64,000 bases of DNA. Source: an uncultured Akkermansia sp. GTDB taxonomy: Bacteria > Verrucomicrobiota > Verrucomicrobiia > Verrucomicrobiales > Akkermansiaceae. Below are positions 47,081 through 55,782 of the stretch, piece after piece. The position numbers were made by a program, and so were the translations under genes. Position 1 is the first letter of the stretch. Each line of letters starts with the position of its first letter. The notes under the pieces are model-generated. The model was not told the DNA's origin, made no database searches, and saw only the letters and a program-made list of their open reading frames with translations. The stretch covers positions 298,533 to 362,532 of the forward strand of contig CAJKMG010000001.1 of assembly GCA_905200945.1 (NCBI GenBank), written 5' to 3'.

Positions 47081-47971
47081 ATGTTCAAAGAGCCCTCTTT
47101 CCTCAAAAAAGCAAATCTGTTCCAACCCATTCTGGTTGTTGTGATCTCCATCATCGGAGGAACTCCCATGGAAGGAGCCAATACGGGGAAAATAGTCCTC
47201 TTGATCATTCTGGGCGCCGCTTTCATCGTATGGCATGTGGAATGCCAGAGGCTGCTCAACAGGAACCGGGAAACCAGGGAACATGCCTGCGCCCTGAAAA
47301 ACCGCAGTGCGGCTCTTTACAAAAAAACCTATGCCGCCCTGAGCGGAGAATACGAAAACTTCGCCAACAAACTGAACGGAGAAAGCTGCCGGAAGACAAA
47401 GACGGACGGGTCAAAGGGAACGGCGGAAAGCTTCAACGGAGCCTGCCTGTTCCTGTGCTCCACCATCGCCGCAGCACTGGCTGAGTATAAAAACTCTCTT
47501 ATCTTTGAAGTTCTTTATATTCAGGCAGAGCGGAGGCAAGACCAAACTCTGCTGCACGTTACAGGCTATGCACAGGGAGAGCATAATAACGATATCCCTT
47601 CCCTGCTGGCGCAGCCTCCGCGGCCCGTAACTGAAACACCCTCCATGCTGGATGAACAATTATTCGCGGAACGCCATCTCAGCCCTCTGGTTCTTTCCAG
47701 CCCGGAAGAAGTGCAACGCAGCTTTTTCCGGAAGCGCAACCAGCCTCCGGAAGAAAAATACATGCAATATCTGGCCATTCCCGTCCTGAGCAAGAGAAAT
47801 GAAATCATCGGGCTTATCGAAATCGCCGTTAAAAAGAATCCGTTCATTTCTCCCGTCACCATGCTGGAAGCCCATGAATTGGCTGACGTCAAATCATGGC
47901 TGTACCATTTGAAAGACCATTTCCTGTTGTTTCATGAAATAGAACGCGCCGGCCGGGACGGATTTCCATGA
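47081..47971 (+). CDS. Membrane-anchored protein with GAF-like C-terminus, function unknown
   Basis: 296 residues with two hydrophobic helices at the N-terminus (LFQPILVVVISIIGG and KIVLLIILGAAFIVWHV), then a charged helical linker (about 55-120). The C-terminal segment YLAIPVLSKRNEIIGLIEIAVKK resembles the last strands of GAF-type sensor domains. No output domain is present. No close family is recognised, and the gene sits alone beside an AT-rich stretch, so a recent arrival is possible. The coding frame has no overlap problem and starts with an ATG. Confidence 0.6.
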   Translation: MFKEPSFLKKANLFQPILVVVISIIGGTPMEGANTGKIVLLIILGAAFIVWHVECQRLLNRNRETREHACALKNRSAALYKKTYAALSGEYENFANKLNGESCRKTKTDGSKGTAESFNGACLFLCSTIAAALAEYKNSLIFEVLYIQAERRQDQTLLHVTGYAQGEHNNDIPSLLAQPPRPVTETPSMLDEQLFAERHLSPLVLSSPEEVQRSFFRKRNQPPEEKYMQYLAIPVLSKRNEIIGLIEIAVKKNPFISPVTMLEAHELADVKSWLYHLKDHFLLFHEIERAGRDGFP

Positions 47972-48204
47972 CGGAGCATGGACGGACAGAATAGCCTGCT
48001 ACGTCCGGTGCCATATCCATCCCATGAAGACATATTCATCCCCGGATCTTTTTCTCACATTCTTTAAAAATTTCCTGGGATATATTCCGGAATATTTACA
48101 ATCAACTACTTCCATATTTTTAATCAGAACGGTTACCTCCATATAATGCTGTCAACCTCCAAGTGAAACACATGGCACCGGGGCCATTTCCAGCATCCGA
48201 AACA

Positions 48205-48247
48205 AAAAAAGAGAAAACCCTGTAAACTATTGAGCCTACAGGGTTTC
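48205..48247 (-). terminator. Intrinsic terminator of tRNA-Lys
   Basis: AAACCCTGTA (48215-48224) pairs with TACAGGGTTT (48237-48246). On the minus strand the stem is followed by TCTCTTTTTTTG, just after the tRNA. Confidence 0.8.
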
Positions 48248-48257
48248 AAAAAAGGAA

Positions 48258-48333
48258 TGGTACTTGGACCGGGACTCGAACCCGGGACCAATAGATTAAA
48301 AGTCTACTGCTCTACCAACTGAGCTACCCAAGC
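48258..48333 (-). tRNA. tRNA-Lys (anticodon UUU)
   Basis: A full cloverleaf on the minus strand: 7-bp acceptor (GCTTGGG with TCCAAGT, two G-U pairs), D arm GCTC/GAGC with AGTTGGTA loop, anticodon arm GTAGA-CTTTTAA-TCTAT with anticodon TTT, 5-nt variable loop, T arm CCGGG-TTCGAGT-CCCGG, discriminator A and an encoded CCA end. Total 76 nt. Confidence 0.97.
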
Positions 48334-48360
48334 ACTTACCCTTGCTGGAAGGGCGCAGAC

Positions 48361-48389
48361 AGTAAACACCATACCCCCTTTCATGGCAA
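48361..48389 (-). promoter_or_regulatory. Candidate sigma-70 promoter of tRNA-Lys
   Basis: On the minus strand TTGCCA (48389-48384) and TTTACT (48366-48361) are 17 nt apart, about 28 nt before the tRNA 5' end. The -35 matches five of six consensus bases and the -10 four of six. Confidence 0.4.
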
Positions 48390-48418
48390 GCGCAAAATGG
48401 AAGATGGACAAAAAAAGA

Positions 48419-48850
48419 TCAGGAGCCCATGCATTCCAGCCATCTCGCACGCCATTCGGCAGGAATGCGCGCAGGACGACCCTGCGGCATCTGGACCAGG
48501 GCCAGCTGCTGATGAGCCCTGACCAGAAGATCATTATTGGAAGCGCGCCTCATTTCAAAATCGCACCAGAAGCGGGCCCGGTCCACGGATTGAAGCCACC
48601 CCGTCGTCAGAATGGTGTCTCCCAGAACGGCCGGACGCACATAGTCGATCTCATGGCGCACTACCACGGCAAACTGCTGCAAATCGCTCATGGTTTTGTA
48701 ATCCATTCCCAATTTAGCGCCAAGTTTGGTACGGCAGGCTTCAATCATGCGCAAATAGGCCAGGTTATGAACTACACCGCCGCAGTCCGTATCATAAAAC
48801 ATGACTTCATCCTCCGTATGAAACATCAGCTCCGGATTCATGCCAGTCAT
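48419..48850 (-). CDS. Hotdog-fold acyl-CoA thioesterase (YbgC/4HBT type)
   Basis: A 143-residue protein of the 4-hydroxybenzoyl-CoA thioesterase group. The active-site segment FYDTDCGGVVHNLAYLRMIE, with the conserved Asp and the Tyr-Leu-Arg part, is typical of YbgC, which hydrolyses short-chain acyl-CoA and in Proteobacteria neighbours the tol genes. Met4 is an alternative start. It is 39 nt upstream of comF in coordinate order, on the same strand, so it may follow comF in an operon. Confidence 0.88.
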   Translation of the reverse strand: MTGMNPELMFHTEDEVMFYDTDCGGVVHNLAYLRMIEACRTKLGAKLGMDYKTMSDLQQFAVVVRHEIDYVRPAVLGDTILTTGWLQSVDRARFWCDFEMRRASNNDLLVRAHQQLALVQMPQGRPARIPAEWRARWLECMGS

Positions 48851-48889
48851 TGTAAAAAGGAAACAGGCGGTCTGAAAGAAAATTCCTGT

Positions 48890-49690
48890 TCAGCCGCGCC
48901 ATGCATGATGCGTCCGCGCCAGCGTCAGCACACAGACGGAAGAAGCCCCGGCGCGGAGGAGCAGACGGGCGCAGGAGTCTGCCGTGGCTCCGGTCGTAAA
49001 AACATCATCCACCAGCAGCACATCCCTGTCCCTGACGGGGAGGCGTTTCATCCTTTTTTCATCCGCCGCATAAATTTTACGGGCATGTCTGAGCCGCTGC
49101 TCCCGCGACAAGCTGGCCTGGGGAAGCGTATCCGGCAGGCGTTTCAGCACGCCGGCATACGGCCAACCCAGTTCCTCTCCCAGCAGCACCGCCAGTTCCT
49201 GCGCCTGGTTGTACCCCCTCCGAGCCTGTTTGCCGCGGTGCATGGGCACGGGAACAAGCAGGCGTTTTTTTCCGCCGAACCAGTGAGGATTTCCGCGCAC
49301 AGCCTCTGCCATCATCTGCGCGAAGGAGCCGGCCAGATGCACGGCTCCCCCGTATTTGAAAGCCAGCAGAAGATCTCGCAATGATCCCGTATTCACATAC
49401 ACGGCGCGGGCTTCCTCAAAAGAGGGGAGAGCCGCCGCGCAACGGCGGCATAATCCGGACGGGATGAAGGAACCTTCCGCCGGTTCCCCGCAGGCGGCAC
49501 AAAAGGGAGGCTCGACAGGCACGAAACTTCCGCGGCAGTCCGGGCAAACATGGCAGCCATCCAGGCCGCCGCGGCCACATAACTCGCAGACAAAAGGATA
49601 CACCCAGGAAAGCCATTCCCTGGCAACCGCCCTCAGCATTCCCCGCACGGCAGAAAGTTGAAAGAGGCTCCTATCGTCCGCCCTTCCCAT
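48890..49690 (-). CDS. ComF family phosphoribosyltransferase-like protein
   Basis: A double-zinc-finger N-terminus (CELCGRGGLDGCHVCPDC and CAACGEPAE...CRRC) precedes a phosphoribosyltransferase domain with the PRPP loop DVLLVDDVFTTGATADSC. The KQARRGYNQAQELA segment is the family mark. ComF proteins take part in DNA uptake in competent bacteria; here the role is open. The longest start (266 residues) overlaps the upstream gene by 20 nt; Met18 at 49639 is a good alternative. Confidence 0.88.
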   Translation of the reverse strand: MGRADDRSLFQLSAVRGMLRAVAREWLSWVYPFVCELCGRGGLDGCHVCPDCRGSFVPVEPPFCAACGEPAEGSFIPSGLCRRCAAALPSFEEARAVYVNTGSLRDLLLAFKYGGAVHLAGSFAQMMAEAVRGNPHWFGGKKRLLVPVPMHRGKQARRGYNQAQELAVLLGEELGWPYAGVLKRLPDTLPQASLSREQRLRHARKIYAADEKRMKRLPVRDRDVLLVDDVFTTGATADSCARLLLRAGASSVCVLTLARTHHAWRG

Positions 49691-49973
49691 CGGGGAAATC
49701 GGCGTCCTCCTCTTCCGGCATCTCTTCCAGAAGCTTGTCTATGGTTTCAATGAAACGCCACGGGCACCGCTTGCGCTGGTATTTACGCCACAGCACATCA
49801 CGCAGGGTCACCCAGTGCGCCCGCGTTAATTCCACGTGCTCCCACTCCACATCGTCACGTTCCGCACGGCCCACCTTGGGGGCGCACTCCAGCTTCCATT
49901 TGCCGGCATGGTGGCATGCCCTGTACACCAGGGTTCCCTCTTCCGTGCGTTCTTTCCACGTGTGAACTTCCAT
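49671..49973 (-). CDS. Small conserved-looking protein of unknown function
   Basis: A 100-residue hydrophilic protein with several Trp, His and Arg in WKERTEEGTLVYRACHHAGK, ELTRAHWVTLRDVLWRKYQ and an acidic tail (LLEEMPEEEDADFPDG). Its end overlaps the comF start and it lies 85 nt from the divergent mazG. No family is recognised. Coupled position beside comF suggests a real gene. Confidence 0.6.
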   Translation of the reverse strand: MEVHTWKERTEEGTLVYRACHHAGKWKLECAPKVGRAERDDVEWEHVELTRAHWVTLRDVLWRKYQRKRCPWRFIETIDKLLEEMPEEEDADFPDGKGGR

Positions 49974-50058
49974 GGAGGCGAGTGTAAGGAAGAAGCGTTT
50001 CGGGTAAAGAGGAATTTTTTCTAGTCATCCGCCCTTGCGCGATTAGTATGGCTCCGTC

Positions 50059-50868
50059 ATGAACGACACTGAAATGATCGAATGCCGCGAGCCTGCCCTT
50101 CAGATGCAGCGCCTCATCGCCATCATGAAACGTCTGCGCGCCCCCCACGGCTGCCCCTGGGACGCGGAGCAAACCCACCATTCCCTGATTTCCAATATGA
50201 TTGAGGAAGCCTATGAAGTCGTGGACACCATTCAGCGGAATGACTGGACGCAGCTGAGGGAAGAATTGGGAGATGTTTTGCTTCAAGTGGTTTTTCATGC
50301 GGAGATTGCCCAGGAAGCCGGGCGTTTCGATTTCAATGACGTGGCTGCGGAAGTAAGCGAAAAACTCGTCCGCCGCCATCCCCACGTATTTGCCCAGTCC
50401 AAGGCGGACACGACGGATGCCGTATTAGCTCAGTGGGACAAGATCAAACGCCGGGAAAAGGGGGCGGAAACAACCCCGTACCTGCATGGAACAGGCAAGG
50501 GGCTGCCGCCCATGCTCCAGGCATGGAAGCTCCAGAAAAAAGCCGCCAAAGTAGGATTTGACTGGGCGGATGCCCAAGGCGCCTTTGACAAGGTGAAGGA
50601 AGAAACCGCGGAATGCGGGGAAGTTCTTGCCGCACCGGAGGAAGACCCCCGCGTCGCGGAAGAATTGGGGGATCTTCTGTTTTCCGTAGTCAACCTGTGC
50701 AGGAAGAAGGGAATCGACCCGGAAACGGCCATGGCCGGAGCAAACAGAAAATTTGAGCGGCGTTTCAACGAAATGGAACGGCTGCTTGCCAAAGACGGTC
50801 TTTCCCTGGAAGAAGCTTCCTCGGATGCCATGGAGGAACGCTGGCAACAGGCAAAATCCACCCGGTAA
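50059..50868 (+). CDS. mazG: Nucleoside triphosphate pyrophosphohydrolase MazG
   Basis: Removes pyrophosphate from NTPs and aberrant nucleotides. Two MazG domains are visible: the first has GCPWDAEQTHHSLISN, EEAYEVVDTI and EELGDVLLQVVFHAE, the second has KEETAECGEV and ELGDLLFSVVNLCRKKG; both carry the ExxE-ExxD metal ligands. 269 residues is typical of E. coli-type MazG. It is a single gene ending close to the convergent HTH-like gene. Confidence 0.93.
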   Translation: MNDTEMIECREPALQMQRLIAIMKRLRAPHGCPWDAEQTHHSLISNMIEEAYEVVDTIQRNDWTQLREELGDVLLQVVFHAEIAQEAGRFDFNDVAAEVSEKLVRRHPHVFAQSKADTTDAVLAQWDKIKRREKGAETTPYLHGTGKGLPPMLQAWKLQKKAAKVGFDWADAQGAFDKVKEETAECGEVLAAPEEDPRVAEELGDLLFSVVNLCRKKGIDPETAMAGANRKFERRFNEMERLLAKDGLSLEEASSDAMEERWQQAKSTR

Positions 50869-50880
50869 CGAAAGCCGGGG

Positions 50881-51210
50881 TCAGGCCATCATGTCCATGT
50901 TCGGGTCTTTCCAGGCCGGATCATATCCCTTGGCGTAGCTGAACACATGCTTGTGCATGTATTCGAAGTACTGCTCTTTCTGCATGGGGGTGAGCCGTTC
51001 CCAGATGGCTACATTCAAGGCCCGGCACACCTTCTGCATCATTTTCAGGGTAAGCTGGCGCCCCTGCCGGGCTTTTTGGACCTGCTTGTGGGTAAGCTGC
51101 TCCGGAGAAATCTCCACCAAGTCGTGATTGGTCAGATGCCAGCGCTTCATCAGTTCCTCCAAAGGCTGTTCTCCGTGGTTGCGTCCGGTTGCTGTGGCTT
51201 CCTCGTCCAT
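50881..51210 (-). CDS. Small protein with helix-turn-helix-like core
   Basis: 109 residues starting MDEEATATGRNH. The middle, LTNHDLVEISPEQLTHKQVQ and GRQLTLKMMQKVCRALNV, has the spacing of a Cro/C1-like or small DNA-binding helix bundle, followed by a Tyr- and His-rich C-terminus (QYFEYMHKHVFSYAKGYDP). A longer in-frame N-terminus (35 residues) overlaps the rnd upstream area and is not supported. It ends 13 nt from mazG on the opposite strand. Function is unknown; regulator is a guess. Confidence 0.6.
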   Translation of the reverse strand: MDEEATATGRNHGEQPLEELMKRWHLTNHDLVEISPEQLTHKQVQKARQGRQLTLKMMQKVCRALNVAIWERLTPMQKEQYFEYMHKHVFSYAKGYDPAWKDPNMDMMA

Positions 51211-51335
51211 ACGCCTTTCTTCGTGCCCTATTTCCGGGAAATAGGCAATACATGATTGCCCCATCAGCACTTTTTTTGCATTTCCAGTTGCCCGGCGTCC
51301 GGATACATGGTTCAATCCCGCTCCGTTGCAATAAG

Positions 51336-52394
51336 ATGATTAGCGAGAAAGAGGAATTACTGGAATGGCGCAAACGCGCCGCCGCACAGCCTGCGGGACG
51401 GGTAGTCCTGGATCTGGAGGCAGACAGCCTGCACCGCTATCAGGAAAAAATCTGCCTGATCCAATACGCGGACGAAACGGGTTCCTGCCTGATCGACCCT
51501 CTCTCCATCGAAGACATGGGGCCTTTCTACAACTGGCTGAAGGAAACGGAAGTCTGGATGCACGGAGCGGACTACGACATGAGCCTCTTTCAAAACGCCT
51601 GGGAAACGCTGCCCGCCATGATCTGGGATACGCAGACGGCGGCGCGCCTGCTGGGCTTCCGCCAGTTCGGACTGGCCGCCCTGGTGGAACACTTCCACGG
51701 CATCATCCTGAGCAAATCTTCCCAAAAGGCGGACTGGGCGCGGCGCCCCCTTTCCCCAACCATGGTCACCTACGCCCTGAACGACGTAAATTACATGCTG
51801 GACATGGCGGATAAACTGACGTCCGCCCTCCGGGAAAAAGGACGCATGGGCTGGTTTGAAGAAATTTGCAGGCACTCTATGGAACGAGCCCGGGAACGCC
51901 ATCTGGCAGGCCATCAGGACCCCTGGCGCATCCAGGGCTGCGGCAAACTGAACAGGAAGGGGCTGGCCGCCCTCCGGGAAATGTGGACCTGGCGCGATGC
52001 GGAAGCCAAAACGTGGGACAAACCCGCGTTCATGGTTTGCTCCAATGCCGACCTCATCCAGTGGAGCGTGGCTCTCCAGGAACAGCGCACCGTGGCTCCC
52101 CCGCCGCGTTTCCATGCCCACAGGCGCAGCCGGTTCATGAATGCGCTCCAGAAATTCTACCTGCTGGATGAAGAGGACTACCCATGCCGGCCTCGTATTC
52201 AGCGCCGGCAGCATTCCGACCAATTTGAGGACAATCTGGCCCGCCTGTGCAAACTCAGGGATGAAAAAGCTGAAGAACTGGGCATGGAAGGCTCCTTCCT
52301 GATTACCCGGGCCTCTCTGGAAGCTATTGCGGAAGACAGGGAAAAAGGCGTTTCCACCCTGTTGAACTGGCAGAAGGAAGCCCTGGGTTTCTAA
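51336..52394 (+). CDS. rnd: Ribonuclease D
   Basis: A 3'-5' exonuclease for tRNA maturation. The DEDD residues can be placed: VLDLEADSLHRY (motif I, DxE), MHGADYDMSLFQ (motif II) and TYALNDVNYML (motif III, Tyr and Asp). An HRDC domain follows in the last 140 residues (GLAALREMWTWRDAEAKTW). The start is at MISEKEELLEW; a much longer frame upstream runs through the HTH-like gene and is discarded. Length 352. Confidence 0.93.
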   Translation: MISEKEELLEWRKRAAAQPAGRVVLDLEADSLHRYQEKICLIQYADETGSCLIDPLSIEDMGPFYNWLKETEVWMHGADYDMSLFQNAWETLPAMIWDTQTAARLLGFRQFGLAALVEHFHGIILSKSSQKADWARRPLSPTMVTYALNDVNYMLDMADKLTSALREKGRMGWFEEICRHSMERARERHLAGHQDPWRIQGCGKLNRKGLAALREMWTWRDAEAKTWDKPAFMVCSNADLIQWSVALQEQRTVAPPPRFHAHRRSRFMNALQKFYLLDEEDYPCRPRIQRRQHSDQFEDNLARLCKLRDEKAEELGMEGSFLITRASLEAIAEDREKGVSTLLNWQKEALGF

Positions 52395-52563
52395 ACGGTT
52401 CTTTTTGCAGCGGAAAGACATCCGGCCGGAGGAGCCATGGCTCAAAAATTCTGTCGCCCCTCCTCCCCCATTCGCCCAGCATCATTTGCCATTCTTCCTT
52501 ACCTGCCTGTTTATTGGAAAGCAGAAGACCGTTTTTTCTATAATGCAGGTCCCCCCTTTTACC

Positions 52564-53049
52564 ATGCCTTCCAACCGCCATTCATACATGGTCCTGGCAA
52601 TCGTCTGCGTCTGCGCTCTTGCCATGTGCGCTTTCCTTTACTGGCGGAACCAGGAAAAGAAAAACCGGATAGCGCGACAGTACGCGGAATTTCCCATGCC
52701 GCAGCCCTCGCGGGGAAGCACCCCGGCACAACAGAAGGCCCTGCTTGAAATACTCAGCGGAGAACAGAAAAATATTTCTCAGATTTCCCCATACCGTCAT
52801 CAGGCGGCGGCACCGCCGCCCCGGAGCCGAGAAAAAATCTTTTCCCTCCCGGCAGGGCATGCTAGGGTGGCAGGCGATGAATCATGCCGATTTAGATCAG
52901 TTGCTGATCCTTCAGGAAAAGGATGTGCGGATTTCCAAACTCCGGAAGGAGCTGGCTTCCCTGCCGGAACAGAGAACGCGCCTGCTGAAGCAGATGGAGG
53001 CTATCAAGCAGAAGGCCCTGGCCGCCAAACAGGAAGTGGCAGGCATTGA
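52564..53049 (+). CDS. Small single-pass membrane protein, doubtful C-terminus
   Basis: The N-terminus is convincing: MPSNRHSYMVLAIVCVCALA and CAFLYWRNQEKKN give a membrane anchor and a basic stop. About 90 residues in, the composition turns to scattered Arg, Gly and Pro, and the frame overlaps the next gene by 173 nt. The real protein may be shorter, or a frameshift may have moved its end. No family is recognised. Confidence 0.4.
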   Translation: MPSNRHSYMVLAIVCVCALAMCAFLYWRNQEKKNRIARQYAEFPMPQPSRGSTPAQQKALLEILSGEQKNISQISPYRHQAAAPPPRSREKIFSLPAGHARVAGDESCRFRSVADPSGKGCADFQTPEGAGFPAGTENAPAEADGGYQAEGPGRQTGSGRH

Positions 53050-53578
53050 AAAAAGCATACGGGACGTGGAGGCCGCCGTTGAAACCAAACGCGCCTACAT
53101 CGGCAAAATGAAAACCCTCCAGTCCAACACCCGGAAAAACGAGGAATACCAGAGGTGCATCCAGGAGGTGGAAAAAACGGAAGCCGCTATTGACTCTCTG
53201 GAAACCTCAGAGCTGGAATTGATGGAGCGCCTGGAAACAGCAAAAACGGACATGGCGCAGAAAATCCGCCGTGCACAGGACGCCCAGCGCGAACTGGAGG
53301 AAACGCTCGCGCGCTTTGACCGGACGGCAGAGACGGACAAGGAGCTTCTGAACCGCCTGGATGCGGAGCGCGCGGCTCTGGCCGCAGCCGTGCCGGAAGA
53401 TTCCCTGGGGGAATACGAACGGATGACCAGAAGCAAGGGTGTTCCGGTTATTGTGCCAATGGATGAAAAAGGCCATTGCGGCGGCTGCCACATGGTTATC
53501 ACGGACAACGCCCGCATGAAAGTGCTGAGCGGCCACGAAACCGTTTACTGCGACAGCTGCCACCGCATCCTCCACTGA
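52877..53578 (+). CDS. Coiled-coil protein with C4 zinc ribbon (CT398/DUF164-like)
   Basis: A 233-residue protein. Residues about 1-170 form a long coiled coil (ILQEKDVRISKLRKELASL, then repeated heptads), and the C-terminus holds the zinc ribbon CGGCHMVI...YCDSCHRIL. The layout matches the HP0958 / CT398 family, whose members interact with sigma-54/flagellar or secretion components in other bacteria; no such genes are here. It precedes lpxK by 31 nt. Confidence 0.85.
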   Translation: MNHADLDQLLILQEKDVRISKLRKELASLPEQRTRLLKQMEAIKQKALAAKQEVAGIEKSIRDVEAAVETKRAYIGKMKTLQSNTRKNEEYQRCIQEVEKTEAAIDSLETSELELMERLETAKTDMAQKIRRAQDAQRELEETLARFDRTAETDKELLNRLDAERAALAAAVPEDSLGEYERMTRSKGVPVIVPMDEKGHCGGCHMVITDNARMKVLSGHETVYCDSCHRILH

Positions 53579-53609
53579 AAGAAGTTCCAGGAACGCCGCC
53601 GGGCTTGCC

Positions 53610-54815
53610 ATGAAATCCAGATCGGAAGAGTTTGAAGAGTGGGGGACGGAAGTCATCTTCGGCCGCGCCAAGGGATTCCGCGCCGCCATGATGCGCATGG
53701 TCCTGCGCGGCGCCTCCTGGCTGTTCAGGCTGGTGGTTCTGGCACGGCTGTATCTGTTTCATTCCAGCATCGCCAGGCAGGCCAGGCTGGGAATGCTGGT
53801 GGTCAGCGTGGGCAATATCACCGTGGGAGGGACCGGAAAAACCCCGGTGGTGGAACTGCTGGCCCGCACCCTCACCCGGCGCGAGCGCAAGGTAGCCATC
53901 CTGACACGCGGCTACAAGAGCGCAGAGCTGGATAAACCTCAGGAATGGAGGGACAAGGACGGCAGGCTGCCGGAGAATCTTCCCAAGATCGCCAGCGACG
54001 GGAAAACGCGCTACCTGAGCCCCCTGTATTCCGGTGATGAACCTTTCATGCTTGCCAAAAATCTGGACGGCGTGGCGGTGCTGGTGGATAAAAACCGCAT
54101 CAAGTCCGGCATCTTCGCCATTGAGCATCTGGGGTGCGACACCCTGTTGCTGGACGACGGCATGCAATATTTGAAACTGGCGCATGAACTGGATATCGTG
54201 CTGGTGGATTGCGGCGCGCCCTTTGGCACCGGAGCCATGCTCCCGCGCGGCACCCTGCGGGAGCCCAGAAGCAGTTTGGCGCGCGCCAGTTATATCATCC
54301 TGACCAAATGCGGAGGGAAACCACAGGATGAGCTGATATCCTCCATCAGGAAGTACAATCCCGTGGCGGATATCATCGTGAGCGACCACGGCCCCCGGTA
54401 CCTGGAAAACGTGTTCACGGGAGAACGCCTTCCTCTGGAGGCCCTGCAGGGAAAATGGGTGGCGTGCCTCAGCGGCATCGCGCGCCCGGAAAGTTTTGAA
54501 AACTCCCTGCGCTCCCTGGGCGCCCACGTGGAAATCTGCCGCAGGTTTCCGGACCACCACTGGTTTGAACAAACGGAATTGCAGGAATTTTACGACCGTT
54601 GCGCAGACCGGGCCATGGACATGATCGTGACCACGGAGAAGGATGCCGTGCGGCTGGAAAAACCGGAGGAAGCCCCGGAGGTACCCATCTATTTCCTGCG
54701 CATTGAGGTGGAAATCTACCAGGGCCGGGAGGCATGGGAACGTTGTGTAGACCGCATCTGCGGAATTTCAAAACCGCGCCCACGGGATGAATGGCAACCT
54801 TCCTCATCTTTCTGA
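53610..54815 (+). CDS. lpxK: Tetraacyldisaccharide 4'-kinase
   Basis: Phosphorylates the lipid A disaccharide at the inner membrane, the sixth step of lipid A synthesis. The P-loop is VGNITVGGTGKTPVVELLAR. Later LTRGYKS, DDGMQYLKLAHELDIVLVD and HHWFEQTELQEF are family segments. 401 residues is slightly longer than E. coli LpxK (328), mainly at the N-terminus and middle. Its presence shows that the organism makes lipopolysaccharide. Confidence 0.94.
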   Translation: MKSRSEEFEEWGTEVIFGRAKGFRAAMMRMVLRGASWLFRLVVLARLYLFHSSIARQARLGMLVVSVGNITVGGTGKTPVVELLARTLTRRERKVAILTRGYKSAELDKPQEWRDKDGRLPENLPKIASDGKTRYLSPLYSGDEPFMLAKNLDGVAVLVDKNRIKSGIFAIEHLGCDTLLLDDGMQYLKLAHELDIVLVDCGAPFGTGAMLPRGTLREPRSSLARASYIILTKCGGKPQDELISSIRKYNPVADIIVSDHGPRYLENVFTGERLPLEALQGKWVACLSGIARPESFENSLRSLGAHVEICRRFPDHHWFEQTELQEFYDRCADRAMDMIVTTEKDAVRLEKPEEAPEVPIYFLRIEVEIYQGREAWERCVDRICGISKPRPRDEWQPSSSF

Positions 54816-54945
54816 GCGAGAGCGCAGAAGCTTGAGGCGATACATCAAGAAAATCGTGAACATGCGTTGCACTTTCTCTCGAAGAGAAGTATTTAAAAAT
54901 ACGCTGCCTTTTATTTTTTAACTCTTTATTTATAATATTCCTGAA

Positions 54946-55485
54946 ATGAGAATCAAAAAGTTAAAACCATTCATCACGGTGGTCGGCATCATGCTTCTGC
55001 TCACGGCGGCGACAATGGGTTATTTCTCCGCTCAAAGGCTGTTTTCCATCATTCCGGCATCCGGTTATGAAGATAAAGGCGTTTATTCCTTCGTACCTGT
55101 TCGGGTGCTTCCCGTTCAGGTGGAAAATACCGGGGCCACCGGAAGAACCCGCCGCATGAACCCCACCAAAACCGTTTACGTGGTTCACTACCGTGATACC
55201 AGCAGAAAAGGCTATCAGTGGAAATTCCAGGCAGCTACCCGCGAAACAGGACAAAAAATCGTGAATCAGAGAATTGCCGTAGAGCGGCGGGTGCTGAGCA
55301 TCCCTGCCGACAAGCATTCCTATATCACCATAGAATCGGAAGAGACAGCAGAAAGCTATACAGCAAAACTCCGGCAAAAGAATATAATGATCCTGGCCTT
55401 CTCTGGAATCTACATTCTGCTCTATGCAGCGACATGGGGCGTCATTCTTATGAAAAAGTCCAGGAAAGAGCCTCCCGCGGCCTGA
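54946..55485 (+). CDS. Two-pass membrane protein (DUF3592-like)
   Basis: 179 residues with a hydrophobic helix at each end (PFITVVGIMLLLTAATMGYF and IMILAFSGIYILLYAATWGV) and a beta-rich extracytoplasmic middle (KTVYVVHYRDTSRKGYQWKF). This layout resembles DUF3592 proteins of unknown role. The gene has its own AT-rich upstream region and no partner nearby. Confidence 0.6.
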   Translation: MRIKKLKPFITVVGIMLLLTAATMGYFSAQRLFSIIPASGYEDKGVYSFVPVRVLPVQVENTGATGRTRRMNPTKTVYVVHYRDTSRKGYQWKFQAATRETGQKIVNQRIAVERRVLSIPADKHSYITIESEETAESYTAKLRQKNIMILAFSGIYILLYAATWGVILMKKSRKEPPAA

Positions 55486-55782
55486 AAAAAGGCAGTTTCC
55501 TCGAAAATGCGGTTTTTACGCCCTCCTGACAGGAACGCGGCAGGACCTTGACGGCGAACGGCATGAAGCCAGTCTATATTTATTGGAATCCCCGGCGGAT
55601 ATGTCACTCCGTAAGTGAAGAATCCCGCTCTTTTACTGTTGCTGTTCACATCCTGCCATAGCCGCCTGCATGCGGAAAGAATTACATTTCCCGAAAGTCT
55701 GCGGAAATCCGCCGCTTTTATGCAGAGAAGGCCGCTTGACTTGCCCGGAAAATCGTGTGAAACAAGAGGGCAGTATTTTTCC

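Noticed and set aside
48024..48146. A 40-codon frame in the gap before tRNA-Lys
   Set aside because: No homology or signal can be judged at this length, and no ribosome binding site is seen.
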